A stretch of 64,000 nucleotides of DNA from an uncultured Bacteroides sp. (GTDB lineage: Bacteria > Bacteroidota > Bacteroidia > Bacteroidales > Bacteroidaceae), in contig USEY01000006.1 of the NCBI GenBank assembly GCA_900553815.1, positions 1 through 64,000 on the forward strand, in the 5' to 3' direction. Of this stretch, positions 34,291 to 43,974 are shown in pieces. How positions within the stretch are numbered: the first letter of the stretch is position 1; each line of letters opens with the position of its first letter. Position numbers and translations under genes: made by a program. Below the pieces are notes generated by a model that was not told the origin of the DNA, did no database searches, and saw nothing but the letters and a program-made list of their open reading frames with translations.

Positions 34291-34995
34291 GTGGACACAG
34301 CCCTTTATCTTTTGCCAGTTACCCTAGGCGACACGCCTGTGGAGCATGTATTGCCATCTTATAATAAGGACATCATTGCCGGCATTCGCCATTTCATTGT
34401 CGAAGATGTGCGTTCGGCACGTCGTTTCCTGAAGAAAGTAGACAAGGAGACAGATATTGATGCGCTGACCTTTTATCCGCTCAACAAGCATACCTCGCCC
34501 GAAGCTATTTCCGGTTACTTGAAACCTCTGGAGGAGGGGCATTCCATGGGAGTTATTTCCGAGGCCGGCTGCCCGGCCGTAGCCGACCCGGGTGCCGATG
34601 TGGTAGCCATTGCGCAGCGCAAGGGACTGAAAGTGGTGCCGCTGGTAGGGCCTTCGTCCATCATTCTTTCAGTCATGGGTTCCGGTTTCAACGGACAAAG
34701 CTTTGCCTTCAATGGCTATCTGCCCATAGAGCCTGCCGAGCGTGCCAAGAAGCTGAAGCAGCTGGAGCAGCGTGTCTATGCAGAGCACCAGACGCAACTG
34801 TTTATTGAGACGCCCTACCGCAATAATAAAATGGTGGAAGACATCCTGCACAACTGCCGCCCGCAGACGCGCCTGTGCATAGCGGCCAACATTACTTGCG
34901 AAGGCGAGTACATCAAGACCCGCAGCATAAAGGACTGGCAGGGCAAGGTGCCTGATTTGTCGAAGATTCCCTGTATTTTTCTCTTGTACAAATAA
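34291..34995 (+). CDS. SAM-dependent methyltransferase, tetrapyrrole-methylase fold, RsmI-like
   Basis: A 234-residue protein of the tetrapyrrole (corrin/porphyrin) methylase superfamily in the RsmI (16S rRNA 2'-O-ribose methylase) branch. Signature stretches are GVISEAGCPAVADPGADVVAIAQ and VVPLVGPSSIILSVMGSG (about residues 88-130), and FIETPYRN. Start is GTG at 34291; no better ATG lies in frame near it. Its last 83 bases overlap the 3' end of the convergent gene 34913-36052. Many Bacteroidetes have two COG0313 members, so I do not assign the rsmI name. Confidence 0.83.
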   Translation: MDTALYLLPVTLGDTPVEHVLPSYNKDIIAGIRHFIVEDVRSARRFLKKVDKETDIDALTFYPLNKHTSPEAISGYLKPLEEGHSMGVISEAGCPAVADPGADVVAIAQRKGLKVVPLVGPSSIILSVMGSGFNGQSFAFNGYLPIEPAERAKKLKQLEQRVYAEHQTQLFIETPYRNNKMVEDILHNCRPQTRLCIAANITCEGEYIKTRSIKDWQGKVPDLSKIPCIFLLYK

Positions 34996-36052
34996 TAACC
35001 CTTAACAGCTGGTCATATTCCTGCTCAAAACACTCGCTGAAGTAGTCTTTTCCCAAATTCTGCTCTATCTGGCGTAGTGTCCACAGCTTGCCGCCTGCCA
35101 GGCGAGGAGCCGATTGCCAGCCCGGTTCATCTGGTAAGTCTACCGAGAACAGGTAGACCAACCGGTTGGTCTGCTCATTTTCATAATGATATATGATGTG
35201 GAAGTGTATATCCTCTCTGGGTACACGCAACGGCACGTATTGTTCCAGTATGCGGTAGAAAGCCTGCCTCAACGTTTCGCCGTAGAGCAGATAGCCTTCT
35301 ATGGGTAGGTCTGTCAGCCCCTTGTCGTAGCTGGCACATTGCGGCCTTGGGCGCAGGAAAACCGTGCCGCCCGAAGTAAGGGCTATGCGTATGTAGGGAT
35401 TGGGCTGCTCTTGTTTGTGGTTGACGGCTTCCGCAGCCAGGCATTTTCCCACAACGTTGCCGCTGGTGTTGACTACAGGCAAGAAAACAGTATGCCTTAG
35501 CAGGGAATTGAAGTAGTGGATACCCCATTGATTCATCAGCAGGCTCAATACAAATACGGCCAGTGGCGCTATGTTCATTAACACGGTAGCGGCTGTAGGA
35601 GGTAACGGATGTCTTATGCCCAGTGCCGTAATCAGTATAAGCAGATGAAATGCTCCTGTCAGTAATACCACGCGCGATGACACAATGGTAGCTTCGGCCC
35701 CTTGCACTGCAAACTGTTTGCAGCATTGCGAACTGCGCCGTCGCTGGCAGTCCAGAAACAGATGGCGAAGCAATACTATCAGGAGAGGTGCAACCAGTAC
35801 GGCCACTTCTATAATGAGCGGTGCAGCTGTTTTGGGTAGTGCAGTCGGATAGATTGTGACAGCTAGCGAAAGCAACACCAACGCTCCCGTTGTGGCATAA
35901 AGCAGGAAAGGCGGAATGTGTGCGCCTCGGCGCAAAGCCAGGATGCCGCTCAGGATTATTCCCACGCCAGTTCCGGCATAAATGGCCGCCGGCGGTTCTG
36001 TCAGCCAGGTGGCGGCAATAGCTATAATCACCGGGATGAATCCCAGCGACAT
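34913..36052 (-). CDS. Membrane protein with NUDIX-like C-terminal domain, conserved hypothetical
   Basis: A 379-residue protein. Residues 1-200 contain about six to seven hydrophobic helices; about 225-365 is soluble and resembles a NUDIX fold in outline (RIALTSGGTVFLRPRP, PIEGYLLYGETLRQAFYRILEQYV), but the classic GX5EX7REUXEEXGU box is not complete, so activity is doubtful. The open frame starts earlier; Met at 36052 begins directly before the first membrane helix and was chosen. The stop lies inside the convergent methyltransferase gene (83-base overlap). Function unknown. Confidence 0.7.
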   Translation of the reverse strand: MSLGFIPVIIAIAATWLTEPPAAIYAGTGVGIILSGILALRRGAHIPPFLLYATTGALVLLSLAVTIYPTALPKTAAPLIIEVAVLVAPLLIVLLRHLFLDCQRRRSSQCCKQFAVQGAEATIVSSRVVLLTGAFHLLILITALGIRHPLPPTAATVLMNIAPLAVFVLSLLMNQWGIHYFNSLLRHTVFLPVVNTSGNVVGKCLAAEAVNHKQEQPNPYIRIALTSGGTVFLRPRPQCASYDKGLTDLPIEGYLLYGETLRQAFYRILEQYVPLRVPREDIHFHIIYHYENEQTNRLVYLFSVDLPDEPGWQSAPRLAGGKLWTLRQIEQNLGKDYFSECFEQEYDQLLRVIICTREKYRESSTNQAPCPASPLCCGS

Positions 36053-36153
36053 ATTAAATTTCGATGATAGAAAAAACAATTGTCCCATTGGTTGTTGCAG
36101 CATGTTTCAATGCTTTTATAACAACGCAATGGGACGAATGTTCTTTATAGGAG

Positions 36154-37014
36154 TTATTTTTTTTCTTTCCGGCAGATATGTTTTTCTGCGTGGTACGATG
36201 AGCGTACCAGCGGTCCGCTCTCCACCTGGCTGAATCCTTTGGCCAGCCCAGTGCGCTTGTATTCCTCAAATTGTTGAGGCGTCACATACTCGGCCACCGG
36301 ATAATGTTTACGCGAAGGTTGCAGGTATTGCCCAATGGTCATTATCTGGCAGCCTGCCTTGCGCAGGTCGTCCATCAGTTCCTCTACTTCGGCAGGTGTC
36401 TCTCCCAGTCCCACCATGATGCCCGATTTGGCGGTGATGCCGCTTTGTGCCACCTGGCGGATGACTTCCAGGCTGGTATCATAGCGCGCAGCACTGCGCA
36501 CCAGCGGACTGATGCGTTTCACGGTCTCCATGTTGTGCGATATGATGTCGGGCTGTGCCTCTATCACCTGTTCCACCAGTTCACGCCTTCCTTGAAAGTC
36601 GGGGATAAGCACCTCGATAGTCGTATCCGGATTACGCTGTTTGATGGCCAGTATGGTCTGCTTCCAGTGTGCGGCTCCCAGGTCGGGCAGGTCGTCGCGG
36701 TCCACCGAAGTCACTACGGCGTGCGACAGCTTCATCAATGCCACCGATTCTGCCACGTGTTCCGGTTCTTTCGGGTCCAGTGGCAGGGGCTTGCCGGTCA
36801 TCGTGTTGCAGAACTTGCAGCAGCGGGTGCAGATGTCGCCGCCTATCATGAAGGTGGCCGTTCCCTTGCCCCAGCACTCGCTGCGATTAGGGCAGAGTCC
36901 GCTGCTGCAGATGGTGTGCAGGCAGTGAGACTCTACGATGTGTTTTGTCTCCGCATAGCGGTCGTTCGATGCTATGCTTATCTTTAGCCATTCAGGCTTG
37001 CGTACTCTTTCCAT
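36154..37014 (-). CDS. lipA: Lipoyl synthase
   Basis: A 286-residue radical-SAM enzyme that inserts two sulfurs into octanoyl groups on lipoyl domains. The auxiliary cluster motif C-x4-C-x5-C (HTICSSGLCPNRSEC) and the radical-SAM motif C-x3-C-x2-C (ICTRCCKFC) are both present, as is the C-terminal RSSYHA serine region. Start chosen at Met 37014 (MERVRKPEW), which matches the family length; the upstream frame extension lies in a dispersed intergenic repeat. The gene follows the DPP-IV gene on the same strand. Confidence 0.95.
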   Translation of the reverse strand: MERVRKPEWLKISIASNDRYAETKHIVESHCLHTICSSGLCPNRSECWGKGTATFMIGGDICTRCCKFCNTMTGKPLPLDPKEPEHVAESVALMKLSHAVVTSVDRDDLPDLGAAHWKQTILAIKQRNPDTTIEVLIPDFQGRRELVEQVIEAQPDIISHNMETVKRISPLVRSAARYDTSLEVIRQVAQSGITAKSGIMVGLGETPAEVEELMDDLRKAGCQIMTIGQYLQPSRKHYPVAEYVTPQQFEEYKRTGLAKGFSQVESGPLVRSSYHAEKHICRKEKK

Positions 37015-37035
37015 GGTAAATGATTCAGTTTGTAA

Positions 37036-37133
37036 TGGCACACAGATGACACAGATTAAACCGGTTTGCACAGATTAATTTGTTTTCAAAAGAATCAGTG
37101 TCTATCTGTCTTATCAGTGTCCTCCGTGTGCCA
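37036..37133. repeat. Dispersed intergenic element with inverted ends, copy 2
   Basis: Ends TGGCACACAG and CCGTGTGCCA (one mismatch) enclose about 78 bases with repeated CACAGAT/ATCTGT motifs. Related to 31027-31130. Confidence 0.7.
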
Positions 37134-37147
37134 TTCTTGTTCTTTTA

Positions 37148-39358
37148 TTAAAGGTTGGCTTTGAAGAAATCCGTCAGCCTTGTGTACAAGTGCATGCGTG
37201 TATTGCCTCCGAAGATGCTGTGGTTGCGGTTCGTATATATCTGCATGTCGAACTGCTTGCCCAGCTGTACCAGGTGCTCGGCATATTCCGCACAGTTCTG
37301 GTAGTGCACGTTGTCGTCGGCCAGTCCGTGTACCAGCAGCAGCTTGCCGTGCAGCTTGTCGGCCCGTGTAAAGGCCGAGCCAGCCTTGTAGCCTTCGGCA
37401 TTCTCTTGCGGTGTGCGCATGAAGCGTTCACCATAGATGGTGTCGTAGTAATTCCAGTCGGTTACGGCTGCCACGGCCACGCCCGCTTTGAATACCGGCG
37501 TGCCTTCGCTCATGCTCATCAGTGTCATGTATCCGCCAAAGCTCCAGCCCCAGATGCCGATGCGGTTCTTGTCCACGTAGGGCAGACTGCCCAAGTAGAG
37601 CGCAGTCTCCACCTGGTCGCGTGCTTCTTTTACACCCAGGTTCAGGTATGTGCATTTCTCAAATGCTGCACCCCGTCCACCTGTTCCGCGACCATCCACG
37701 CATACCACTACATAGCCTTGCGAAGCCATGTAAGTTTCCCAGCTTACCTCGTAGGTATCCAATACCTGCTGCGAGCCGGGACCGCTGTACTGGTACATCA
37801 GCACCGGATATTTTCGGGTGCCGTCAAATCCCGTCGGCTTCATCATCCAGCCGTTCAGTTGCGTGCCTTCGCTGGTCTTGAACTGGAAGAACTCCTTCTT
37901 CGGCATGTCATACTGTGCCAGCCGTTCCTTCAGTTTGCTGTTGTCCAGCAGTGTAGTCAGCACCTTGCCGGTATTGTCATTCAGGGTGATGACCGTAGGC
38001 GTGTCAAGGCTGGTATAGCGGTTCATGAAGTACTTCAACCCGTTGCTGAACTGTGCACTGTTGGTGCCCACCTGTCCCGACAGTTTGAACTTGCGGCCCT
38101 TGCGGTCGGTCTTGTAGATGGCGCAGCGCAGCGGGCTTCCCTCATTGCTGCTGTAGTAGAAGCTTCCATCCTCGGGCGAATAGCCATAGAAGTCTTTCAC
38201 TTCAAACTCTCCCTTTGTCACCTGTTTCACCAGCGTACCGCTCAGGTTGTACCAGTACAGGTGGTTGAAGCCGCTGCGTTCACTCACAAAGCTGAAACCA
38301 TCGTCGTAGAAGCGTATGTTGTCAAACACGTTCTCCTTGATGTACGTGTCGCTCTCGTCTCTCAGTGCCAGCTTGCACACTGTGCTGCGCGGGTCGCCTA
38401 TATACAGGTCCAGCTTGTTCTGGTGGCGGTTAAGGGTCATGATGGCCAGCTTCGCCGGGTCTTTGGTGAAGCGGATGCGTGGAATGTAGCCATCTTCATC
38501 CAAGGGCACTTGCATTGTGCGTGTCACCTTCGACTTGATGTCAAACGTCAGCACCGATACCTTTGAGTTATCCTCGCCTGTCTTGGGATATTTATAGGTA
38601 TAGCTGCCCGGATATTTCTCAAAAGCGGCTATGTGGGGAGCCTCACCGGCAAATACGGAGAAGAAGTAGGAGCGTACTGCACTCTCGTCCCAGCGTACGA
38701 AAGCCAGCATCTTGCTGTCGGCACTGAATTCCAGCGCACGGTTGTAGCCGAATTCCTCTTCATACACCCAGTCGGGCGTGCCGTAGATTATTTTGTTGTA
38801 CTCTCCGTCTTCTGTCACCTGGCTCTCGCTGTTGCCATAGAGCAGTTTCACCAGGTAGATGTTATTGTTGCGCACAAAAGCCACCATGTTGCCGTCCGGC
38901 GAGAACACCGGTACCTGCTGCGGTCCTCCGTCCGACAGCTTTTCCACCACATTGTTTATCTTCCCTTCCAGGTTGCGCTTCAGGCTATACAGATAGTGTA
39001 CAGCCGTGTACGAACGTCGGTAAATGGGAGTAGTCTCTGTAGCGATGAGCAGCTTGCTGCCGTCAGGTGCAAAGCTGTAACTGTCAAATCGCTTGAAGGG
39101 GCATTCACGTGCTGTGGCTGCATCGAACAGCACTTCCACCTGCTTGCCTGTCTTAAACGAATACTTGATGATTTGTGTACCCTCGGCATTCATTTGCGAA
39201 TAGTGCTCGTCATCGCCGGGAATAGGTATGACACCATAAATGTTTTCTGCGCGGAACTGTCCCGATACGACGTCCGCCAGTTCCAGTGCCTTCTTGCCTT
39301 GGGCAAAAGCCGTCAGCACGCAGAGGCACAGAACGAGAGTGATGCTTATCTGTTTCAT
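37148..39358 (-). CDS. Prolyl oligopeptidase family S9, dipeptidyl-peptidase IV type
   Basis: A 736-residue exported serine peptidase. Signal peptide 1-19 (cleavage after AFAQ), DPP-IV beta-propeller (about 35-480, with DWVYEEEFGY carrying the Glu pair that holds the substrate N-terminus), and the alpha/beta-hydrolase domain with S606 (GWSFGG), D681 (HGLADDNVH) and H713 (NHSIFG). DPP-IV enzymes remove X-Pro or X-Ala dipeptides in the periplasm. Start chosen at Met 39358 to give the signal peptide. All catalytic residues are intact. Confidence 0.94.
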   Translation of the reverse strand: MKQISITLVLCLCVLTAFAQGKKALELADVVSGQFRAENIYGVIPIPGDDEHYSQMNAEGTQIIKYSFKTGKQVEVLFDAATARECPFKRFDSYSFAPDGSKLLIATETTPIYRRSYTAVHYLYSLKRNLEGKINNVVEKLSDGGPQQVPVFSPDGNMVAFVRNNNIYLVKLLYGNSESQVTEDGEYNKIIYGTPDWVYEEEFGYNRALEFSADSKMLAFVRWDESAVRSYFFSVFAGEAPHIAAFEKYPGSYTYKYPKTGEDNSKVSVLTFDIKSKVTRTMQVPLDEDGYIPRIRFTKDPAKLAIMTLNRHQNKLDLYIGDPRSTVCKLALRDESDTYIKENVFDNIRFYDDGFSFVSERSGFNHLYWYNLSGTLVKQVTKGEFEVKDFYGYSPEDGSFYYSSNEGSPLRCAIYKTDRKGRKFKLSGQVGTNSAQFSNGLKYFMNRYTSLDTPTVITLNDNTGKVLTTLLDNSKLKERLAQYDMPKKEFFQFKTSEGTQLNGWMMKPTGFDGTRKYPVLMYQYSGPGSQQVLDTYEVSWETYMASQGYVVVCVDGRGTGGRGAAFEKCTYLNLGVKEARDQVETALYLGSLPYVDKNRIGIWGWSFGGYMTLMSMSEGTPVFKAGVAVAAVTDWNYYDTIYGERFMRTPQENAEGYKAGSAFTRADKLHGKLLLVHGLADDNVHYQNCAEYAEHLVQLGKQFDMQIYTNRNHSIFGGNTRMHLYTRLTDFFKANL

Positions 39359-39403
39359 ATCTGATGATAGGTTGTTGTTTCTTTCTTGAACATGCAATCT
39401 TTG

Positions 39404-39411
39404 CAAAGATA
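39404..39411 (-). promoter_or_regulatory. -7 box of the DPP-IV gene
   Basis: TATCTTTG on the minus strand, 45 bases ahead of the ATG at 39358. The remainder of 39359-39673 shows no gene or clear structure. Confidence 0.55.
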
Positions 39412-39673
39412 TAACATTTTAAGCTTGCCCCGCCGTTCAGCTACGGATATTTTTGCCTCTGTACTTCTTATGTGGTTGGCCGTCTTTATGCGGAACTTTT
39501 TTTCATGGCTTTTTTCCTTGGGCTATGACTGTATTCCGATGCTCAGGCTACAATATGAGTGTATAGTGGAATAGCTTGGATGGATAATGTAAGGTGTGTG
39601 GAAACATAGTGCGTACAGGTCAGTCTGCTTACTGTACTTTGGAGTATGTTATGTGTGGTGAGTAAAAGTTTCA

Positions 39674-41797
39674 TTATTCCTCTTTGTTCAGTCTTTTTAT
39701 TTCATCATCTGCAGCACTCTCTCCCTTGTACGAATGTTTGATAGGCTTGTTAAGACGGAAAACAAAGTTGAGCGAAATACCACGCGTATGCGGATATGAG
39801 CGGGTATCTACCATGACCTTGTCATACCTTCCGATATTGTTGCTCCGTTGCCGGTTGAATATGTCCTGTACTTTCAGAGAACATTGCAGCCTGTCCTTCA
39901 GGAAACTGCGTTGCAATTCTATATTAACAGACGAGTTTGTATGGGATTGGATATTGTATACTTCTCCCTTGAAGTTCTGTTTATAATCTATCGTCAGACG
40001 GAAATCGCGTGGCAAGTGGAAAATATTGGAGAAATCCAAACTCATCAACGGCCTTCCGGGCCGATACTCCTTTCCGTTGAATGTATAAGTATAGAAATTC
40101 TTATAGCACAGGAAACCTACTGTCGGTTCCCAGCAACCTACCTGATGCCTGTAGTTGGCATTCAGAATGAGGGTGTGGTAGTTTCTGTCGTTTATCATCT
40201 GGTGGATAACTGTATACGGTTTGCCGGGATAAATGGTTACGTCCGTATTCAGCGGGTCTTTGGTGAAGGCATACGTCAGACCGACAAACAATTGTTTCCA
40301 ATAAAAGGTATAGCCGATGCTATATTCTGTGGAAGGGTGCAGATACAGATTGCCCTGGCTGTAGTTGAAACGGTTGATGTACGAAACGGAGGTGTTCAAA
40401 TCAGAATATAACGGCTGCTGTGTGGTCATTGTGCCGTCCAGCATGTGCATGGCTCCTGCCGAAGTCAGGTAAGACAATGACAGATAAGGCCTCACATGGG
40501 GTATGTTCTCTTCCTTTAGCAATCTGTCCTGTTGGTCTTTGGACTTTGTGAACAAACGGTCATAATTGATGCCTGCACTCAGCGTCCAGTTGCCCACCGT
40601 GCCGCTGTACGATGCAAATGCCCTGTATTGGGTTTCCGTGGTTTCCGAATACTGTTCAACGCTCTGGTCGCTATAGGAAAGTGAATTCTTGCCTTTGGAA
40701 TACTTGACGTAAGCCCCTGCGGACAGGCTGTGATTGTCGTTCAGTTGATATATCAGCGATAGCTGGTTGGAAAAGATGTGCCAACTTCCTACCGACTTGT
40801 ACGATGTTTGCGAAGGTACGGCTTGAACTGTTTCATGAACGTCTGTTGTGGAAGTGTTCTTTTTGAAAAGATAATCGGCAGCATTCTTCACTGTCCACCG
40901 TTCACCTATTTTTTGAGACACGAAGAAGTTCAGATGATGATATGGGGAGTATGTCCGGCTGTTCTGCCGATTGTCCAGTTCCAGTGTATGTCCGCTCATG
41001 TTGTTGGATACGGTATAGGGAGCATGCACCTCTTTGCCCGACCGGTTGAAAGCGGTGTAATATTTCAACCCGATGGTTCGCGATTCCGTCTGGTAGTCCA
41101 TTCCCAGCTGCATGGTGTGCTGGCGTGTTCTCTGTAGACTGTTTTCTGGAGTATATAGTTGCCATACAGTATCGTTCTGCAGATTGTACTGTCGGTTACG
41201 GTTGTCGGTTGCTGATGCCTGATCGTTGTATCTGTAAAGCCCGTACAGGTTCAGTTTACCTTTCTGGAGCATGATATGCAGGTTCTCCATTCCACTCCAG
41301 TGGGAATTATAGAGCAGTGAGGCATTATTTACCAGGTTGACTTCATCGCGCAATCTCTTTGTAGTAATGACAATTACCGGTCCGCCGTCCGAGTCATATT
41401 GTGGTGAAGGTACAGTCAGAACCCGTATCTCCTTGATGTTGCTGACGGGCAACGATTCTATCTCAAGGCTATTCATCACTTTTCTGTCATTGATATAGTA
41501 GATGGGAGGTTTTCTACCTGGCAACATCACTTGTCCGTCCTTTACCCACAATCCCGGCAGTCTTTGCAGAATGTCGTTCAGGTGAAGCTCGTTTTTCAAA
41601 TCCGTATCCTGCACATTGGCTACCAGTACATTCTTGTCCCATTTGAATTCAGCTCTCCGGGCGGTCACAGTCACTTCGCTCACGGACACAGAATCATTTA
41701 TCACAAGACTGTCGACAACCATCGTACAGCCGGCAGCACGAATGGGTAAACACATATACGTGGCAACAATATATATAAACAATAATCTACCGGTCAT
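39674..41797 (-). CDS. Outer-membrane beta-barrel TonB-dependent receptor-like protein
   Basis: A 707-residue outer-membrane protein: signal peptide (about 1-21), a short segment with a TonB-box-like VSEVTVTARRAEFKWDKN, a plug-like domain (LNDILQRLPGLWVKDGQV, PIYYINDRKV, VSNIKEIRVLTVPSPQYDSDGGPVIVITTK), then a barrel of the OMP_b-brl_3 type. It lacks both the SusC hallmark features and the N-terminal carboxypeptidase-like domain. No SusD partner is adjacent. Ligand unknown; such proteins may transport small nutrients or assist envelope functions. Confidence 0.82.
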   Translation of the reverse strand: MTGRLLFIYIVATYMCLPIRAAGCTMVVDSLVINDSVSVSEVTVTARRAEFKWDKNVLVANVQDTDLKNELHLNDILQRLPGLWVKDGQVMLPGRKPPIYYINDRKVMNSLEIESLPVSNIKEIRVLTVPSPQYDSDGGPVIVITTKRLRDEVNLVNNASLLYNSHWSGMENLHIMLQKGKLNLYGLYRYNDQASATDNRNRQYNLQNDTVWQLYTPENSLQRTRQHTMQLGMDYQTESRTIGLKYYTAFNRSGKEVHAPYTVSNNMSGHTLELDNRQNSRTYSPYHHLNFFVSQKIGERWTVKNAADYLFKKNTSTTDVHETVQAVPSQTSYKSVGSWHIFSNQLSLIYQLNDNHSLSAGAYVKYSKGKNSLSYSDQSVEQYSETTETQYRAFASYSGTVGNWTLSAGINYDRLFTKSKDQQDRLLKEENIPHVRPYLSLSYLTSAGAMHMLDGTMTTQQPLYSDLNTSVSYINRFNYSQGNLYLHPSTEYSIGYTFYWKQLFVGLTYAFTKDPLNTDVTIYPGKPYTVIHQMINDRNYHTLILNANYRHQVGCWEPTVGFLCYKNFYTYTFNGKEYRPGRPLMSLDFSNIFHLPRDFRLTIDYKQNFKGEVYNIQSHTNSSVNIELQRSFLKDRLQCSLKVQDIFNRQRSNNIGRYDKVMVDTRSYPHTRGISLNFVFRLNKPIKHSYKGESAADDEIKRLNKEE

Positions 41798-42636
41798 GTT
41801 TCACAGCTTTCTTATTGGACAATCTATCGGAAGCCTTTTGCTTTAACGGATATTTTATCAGTCAAGAAATTTGTATCTGTATGTTTTCCCTGATTGGGGA
41901 ATGCACAAAGGCAATCCATTTGTTTTAACTGATAAATTATAGCTGTGGCTTCATAAGAAAGACGTGTGAAGTCATAAAATGCTGCAAGCTATTATGAAAT
42001 AAACTGTTTATTGTTCGTATAATTCGATAACGTCTTCGGCAATTTGTACATTGCAACTTGTTATATGACATTCTGAAAATTTTTGTTTCCCGTCCAGTTT
42101 TATATTCATATCACCTTAATAGAATGTCCCGCGCTGTCATTCCTTGCAACTCTCAACAATACGATTTATTCATTCCGCAAATCCCGGACATTTCTCCAAA
42201 ATGGATTTTATACCGATTTCCAAAGCTGTCAGATTCTCTTCCAACACCTTGTTATAGTCAGATTTTATGGCCAACTATCTTTTGGAAGAAGCTCCTTCTG
42301 GGGAGGTATTAATGTCCTCCGGGGTGTTGTAAGATGAGATGATGGTGGTTGTTTCTTTGGCAAGGTCGTCTGGGAAATAATATTCAAAACCTTTGTTGCT
42401 CGAAAACAGTAAGGCTTCAAATTCGTGCAATTATATATAGGAAAAAAACGGTTGTCGCTGTTTCTCTTGTCAACGGCAGCTTTCAATGCTTGTATTTGCT
42501 GCTGTTTATCCACTATTCCCATGTATACTCTTAGTGTAAATTTAATTCATCTATGTCCTGCACCCTTTTATCCCTGCTCTCATCAGTTTTCTCTATCCCC
42601 GTCTTTCGCCTCTTTCCACCCCCTCCAGAAACCTAC
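41798..42636. other. Intergenic AT-rich stretch without a recognisable gene
   Basis: About 840 bases. Short open frames on both strands have no signal, domain or codon character that I can support. It may hold the promoter of the minus-strand barrel gene, but no TAnnTTTG box is obvious. Confidence 0.5.
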
Positions 42637-42719
42637 TTGCTCCGTATTTGCTCCGTATCTTCTTCGTTCCTTCTTCGCTTTTGGGTACCTTTATTCGAAG
42701 AAGATACGGAGCAAATACG
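42637..42719. repeat. 11-bp-period repeat folded into a perfect 24-bp hairpin
   Basis: The left part has degenerate 11-mers (CTTGCTCCGTA, TTTGCTCCGTA, TCTTCTTCGTT, CCTTCTTCGCT). Bases 42643-42666 pair perfectly with 42696-42719 (24 bp, 29-base loop). The units resemble those at 12063-12117. Downstream, 42720-43040 is purine-rich with no gene. Confidence 0.8.
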
Positions 42720-42981
42720 TCTGAGATGCGTCTGGGGTGGGTAGAAAGGGAGGTGGAGGAGAGAGGAGCGGGGAAGGAAGATAAGAGGGAAAATGGGGGT
42801 GGAAAACTGATTGGAAATGTTGGGATTTATGGATGCTGATGTTGCAGGCTGAGAACTGGCGATGGAGGTCGGTTGGCGGAGGTAAGGGGCGGGAGAGGGG
42901 ATGGAGAGAAGGTCGGTAGGAGGTGGGCGGTTGGCGGACAATAAAAGCGGATAAAAAGAGCGGTGGACGGATGAAAAATCG

Positions 42982-42989
42982 TATTTTTG
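42982..42989 (+). promoter_or_regulatory. -7 box of the TIGR01212 radical-SAM gene
   Basis: TATTTTTG followed by CA, 51 bases ahead of the ATG. Confidence 0.5.
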
Positions 42990-43040
42990 CAGGGTGAGCG
43001 TCTCGGTGTCGGGATGCCCGGATAAACCGTTATTTGATAC

Positions 43041-43967
43041 ATGCCTATGCTTTACAACGACTTTCCTACTTTCCTGAAACGCTATTTCGACTGCAAGGTG
43101 CAGAAGATTTCGCTCAACGCGGGCTTCACGTGCCCTAACCGCGACGGCACGGTGGGCTACGGCGGCTGCACGTACTGCAACAACCAGACGTTTAACCCGG
43201 AGTATTGCCGCACGGAGAAGTCGGTGACGGAACAGCTGGAGGAGGGAAAGCAGTTCTTTGCCCATAAGTACCCGGAGATGAAGTACCTGGCTTACTTTCA
43301 GGCTTATACCAATACCTACGGAGGGTTGGAGGAGCTGAAGCGCAAATATGAGGAGGCACTGGCGGTGGACGGCGTGGTAGGTCTGGTGATAGGTACACGC
43401 CCCGACTGCATGCCCGACAGCCTGCTGGACTATCTCGACGGACTGAACCGACGCACCTTTCTGCTGGTGGAATATGGCATAGAGAGCACGCTGGACCGCA
43501 CGCTGAAGCGCATCAATCGCGGACATACGTGGCAGACAACGGTGGATGCTGTGAACCGCACGGCGGCACGGGGTATCCTGACGGGGGGGCACGTCATTTT
43601 GGGGCTGCCGGGCGAGACGGAAGACGACATGCTGCGCCAGGCGGCCGACATATCTTCCCTGCCACTCTCCACCTTGAAGCTGCACCAACTGCAATTGATA
43701 CGCGGTACCCGCATGGCGCATGAGTATGAGGAGGCGCCGGCCGACTTCCACCTGTACGAGGATGTAGACAGCTACATCGGGCTGGTGATAGGCTACATAC
43801 AGCGTCTGCGCCCCGACCTGGTGCTGGAGCGTTTCGTATCGCAGTCGCCCAAGTCGCTGCTCATTGCGCCCGATTGGGGATTGAAGAACTATGAGTTTAA
43901 TCATCGTTTGCAAAAAAGAATGAAAGAAGAGGGCACTTATCAGGGTAAATTGTATGTAAATCAATAA
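43041..43967 (+). CDS. TIGR01212 family radical SAM protein (YhcC-like)
   Basis: A 308-residue radical-SAM protein. The cluster ligands lie in the N-terminal block NAGFTCPNRDG followed by GGCTYCNNQTF (C-x-n-C-x2-C). GGHVILGLPGETEDDM and the C-terminal region RFVSQSPKSLLIAPDWGLKN are typical of the TIGR01212/YhcC family, whose precise reaction is not settled. Length is normal. The gene is followed 54 bases later by a flavodiiron gene with its own promoter. Confidence 0.9.
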   Translation: MPMLYNDFPTFLKRYFDCKVQKISLNAGFTCPNRDGTVGYGGCTYCNNQTFNPEYCRTEKSVTEQLEEGKQFFAHKYPEMKYLAYFQAYTNTYGGLEELKRKYEEALAVDGVVGLVIGTRPDCMPDSLLDYLDGLNRRTFLLVEYGIESTLDRTLKRINRGHTWQTTVDAVNRTAARGILTGGHVILGLPGETEDDMLRQAADISSLPLSTLKLHQLQLIRGTRMAHEYEEAPADFHLYEDVDSYIGLVIGYIQRLRPDLVLERFVSQSPKSLLIAPDWGLKNYEFNHRLQKRMKEEGTYQGKLYVNQ

Positions 43968-43974
43968 AAAAGCG

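Noticed and set aside
37190..38566. A 458-codon open frame on the plus strand
   Set aside because: Antisense to the DPP-IV peptidase, whose active site and propeller are intact. No independent coding evidence.
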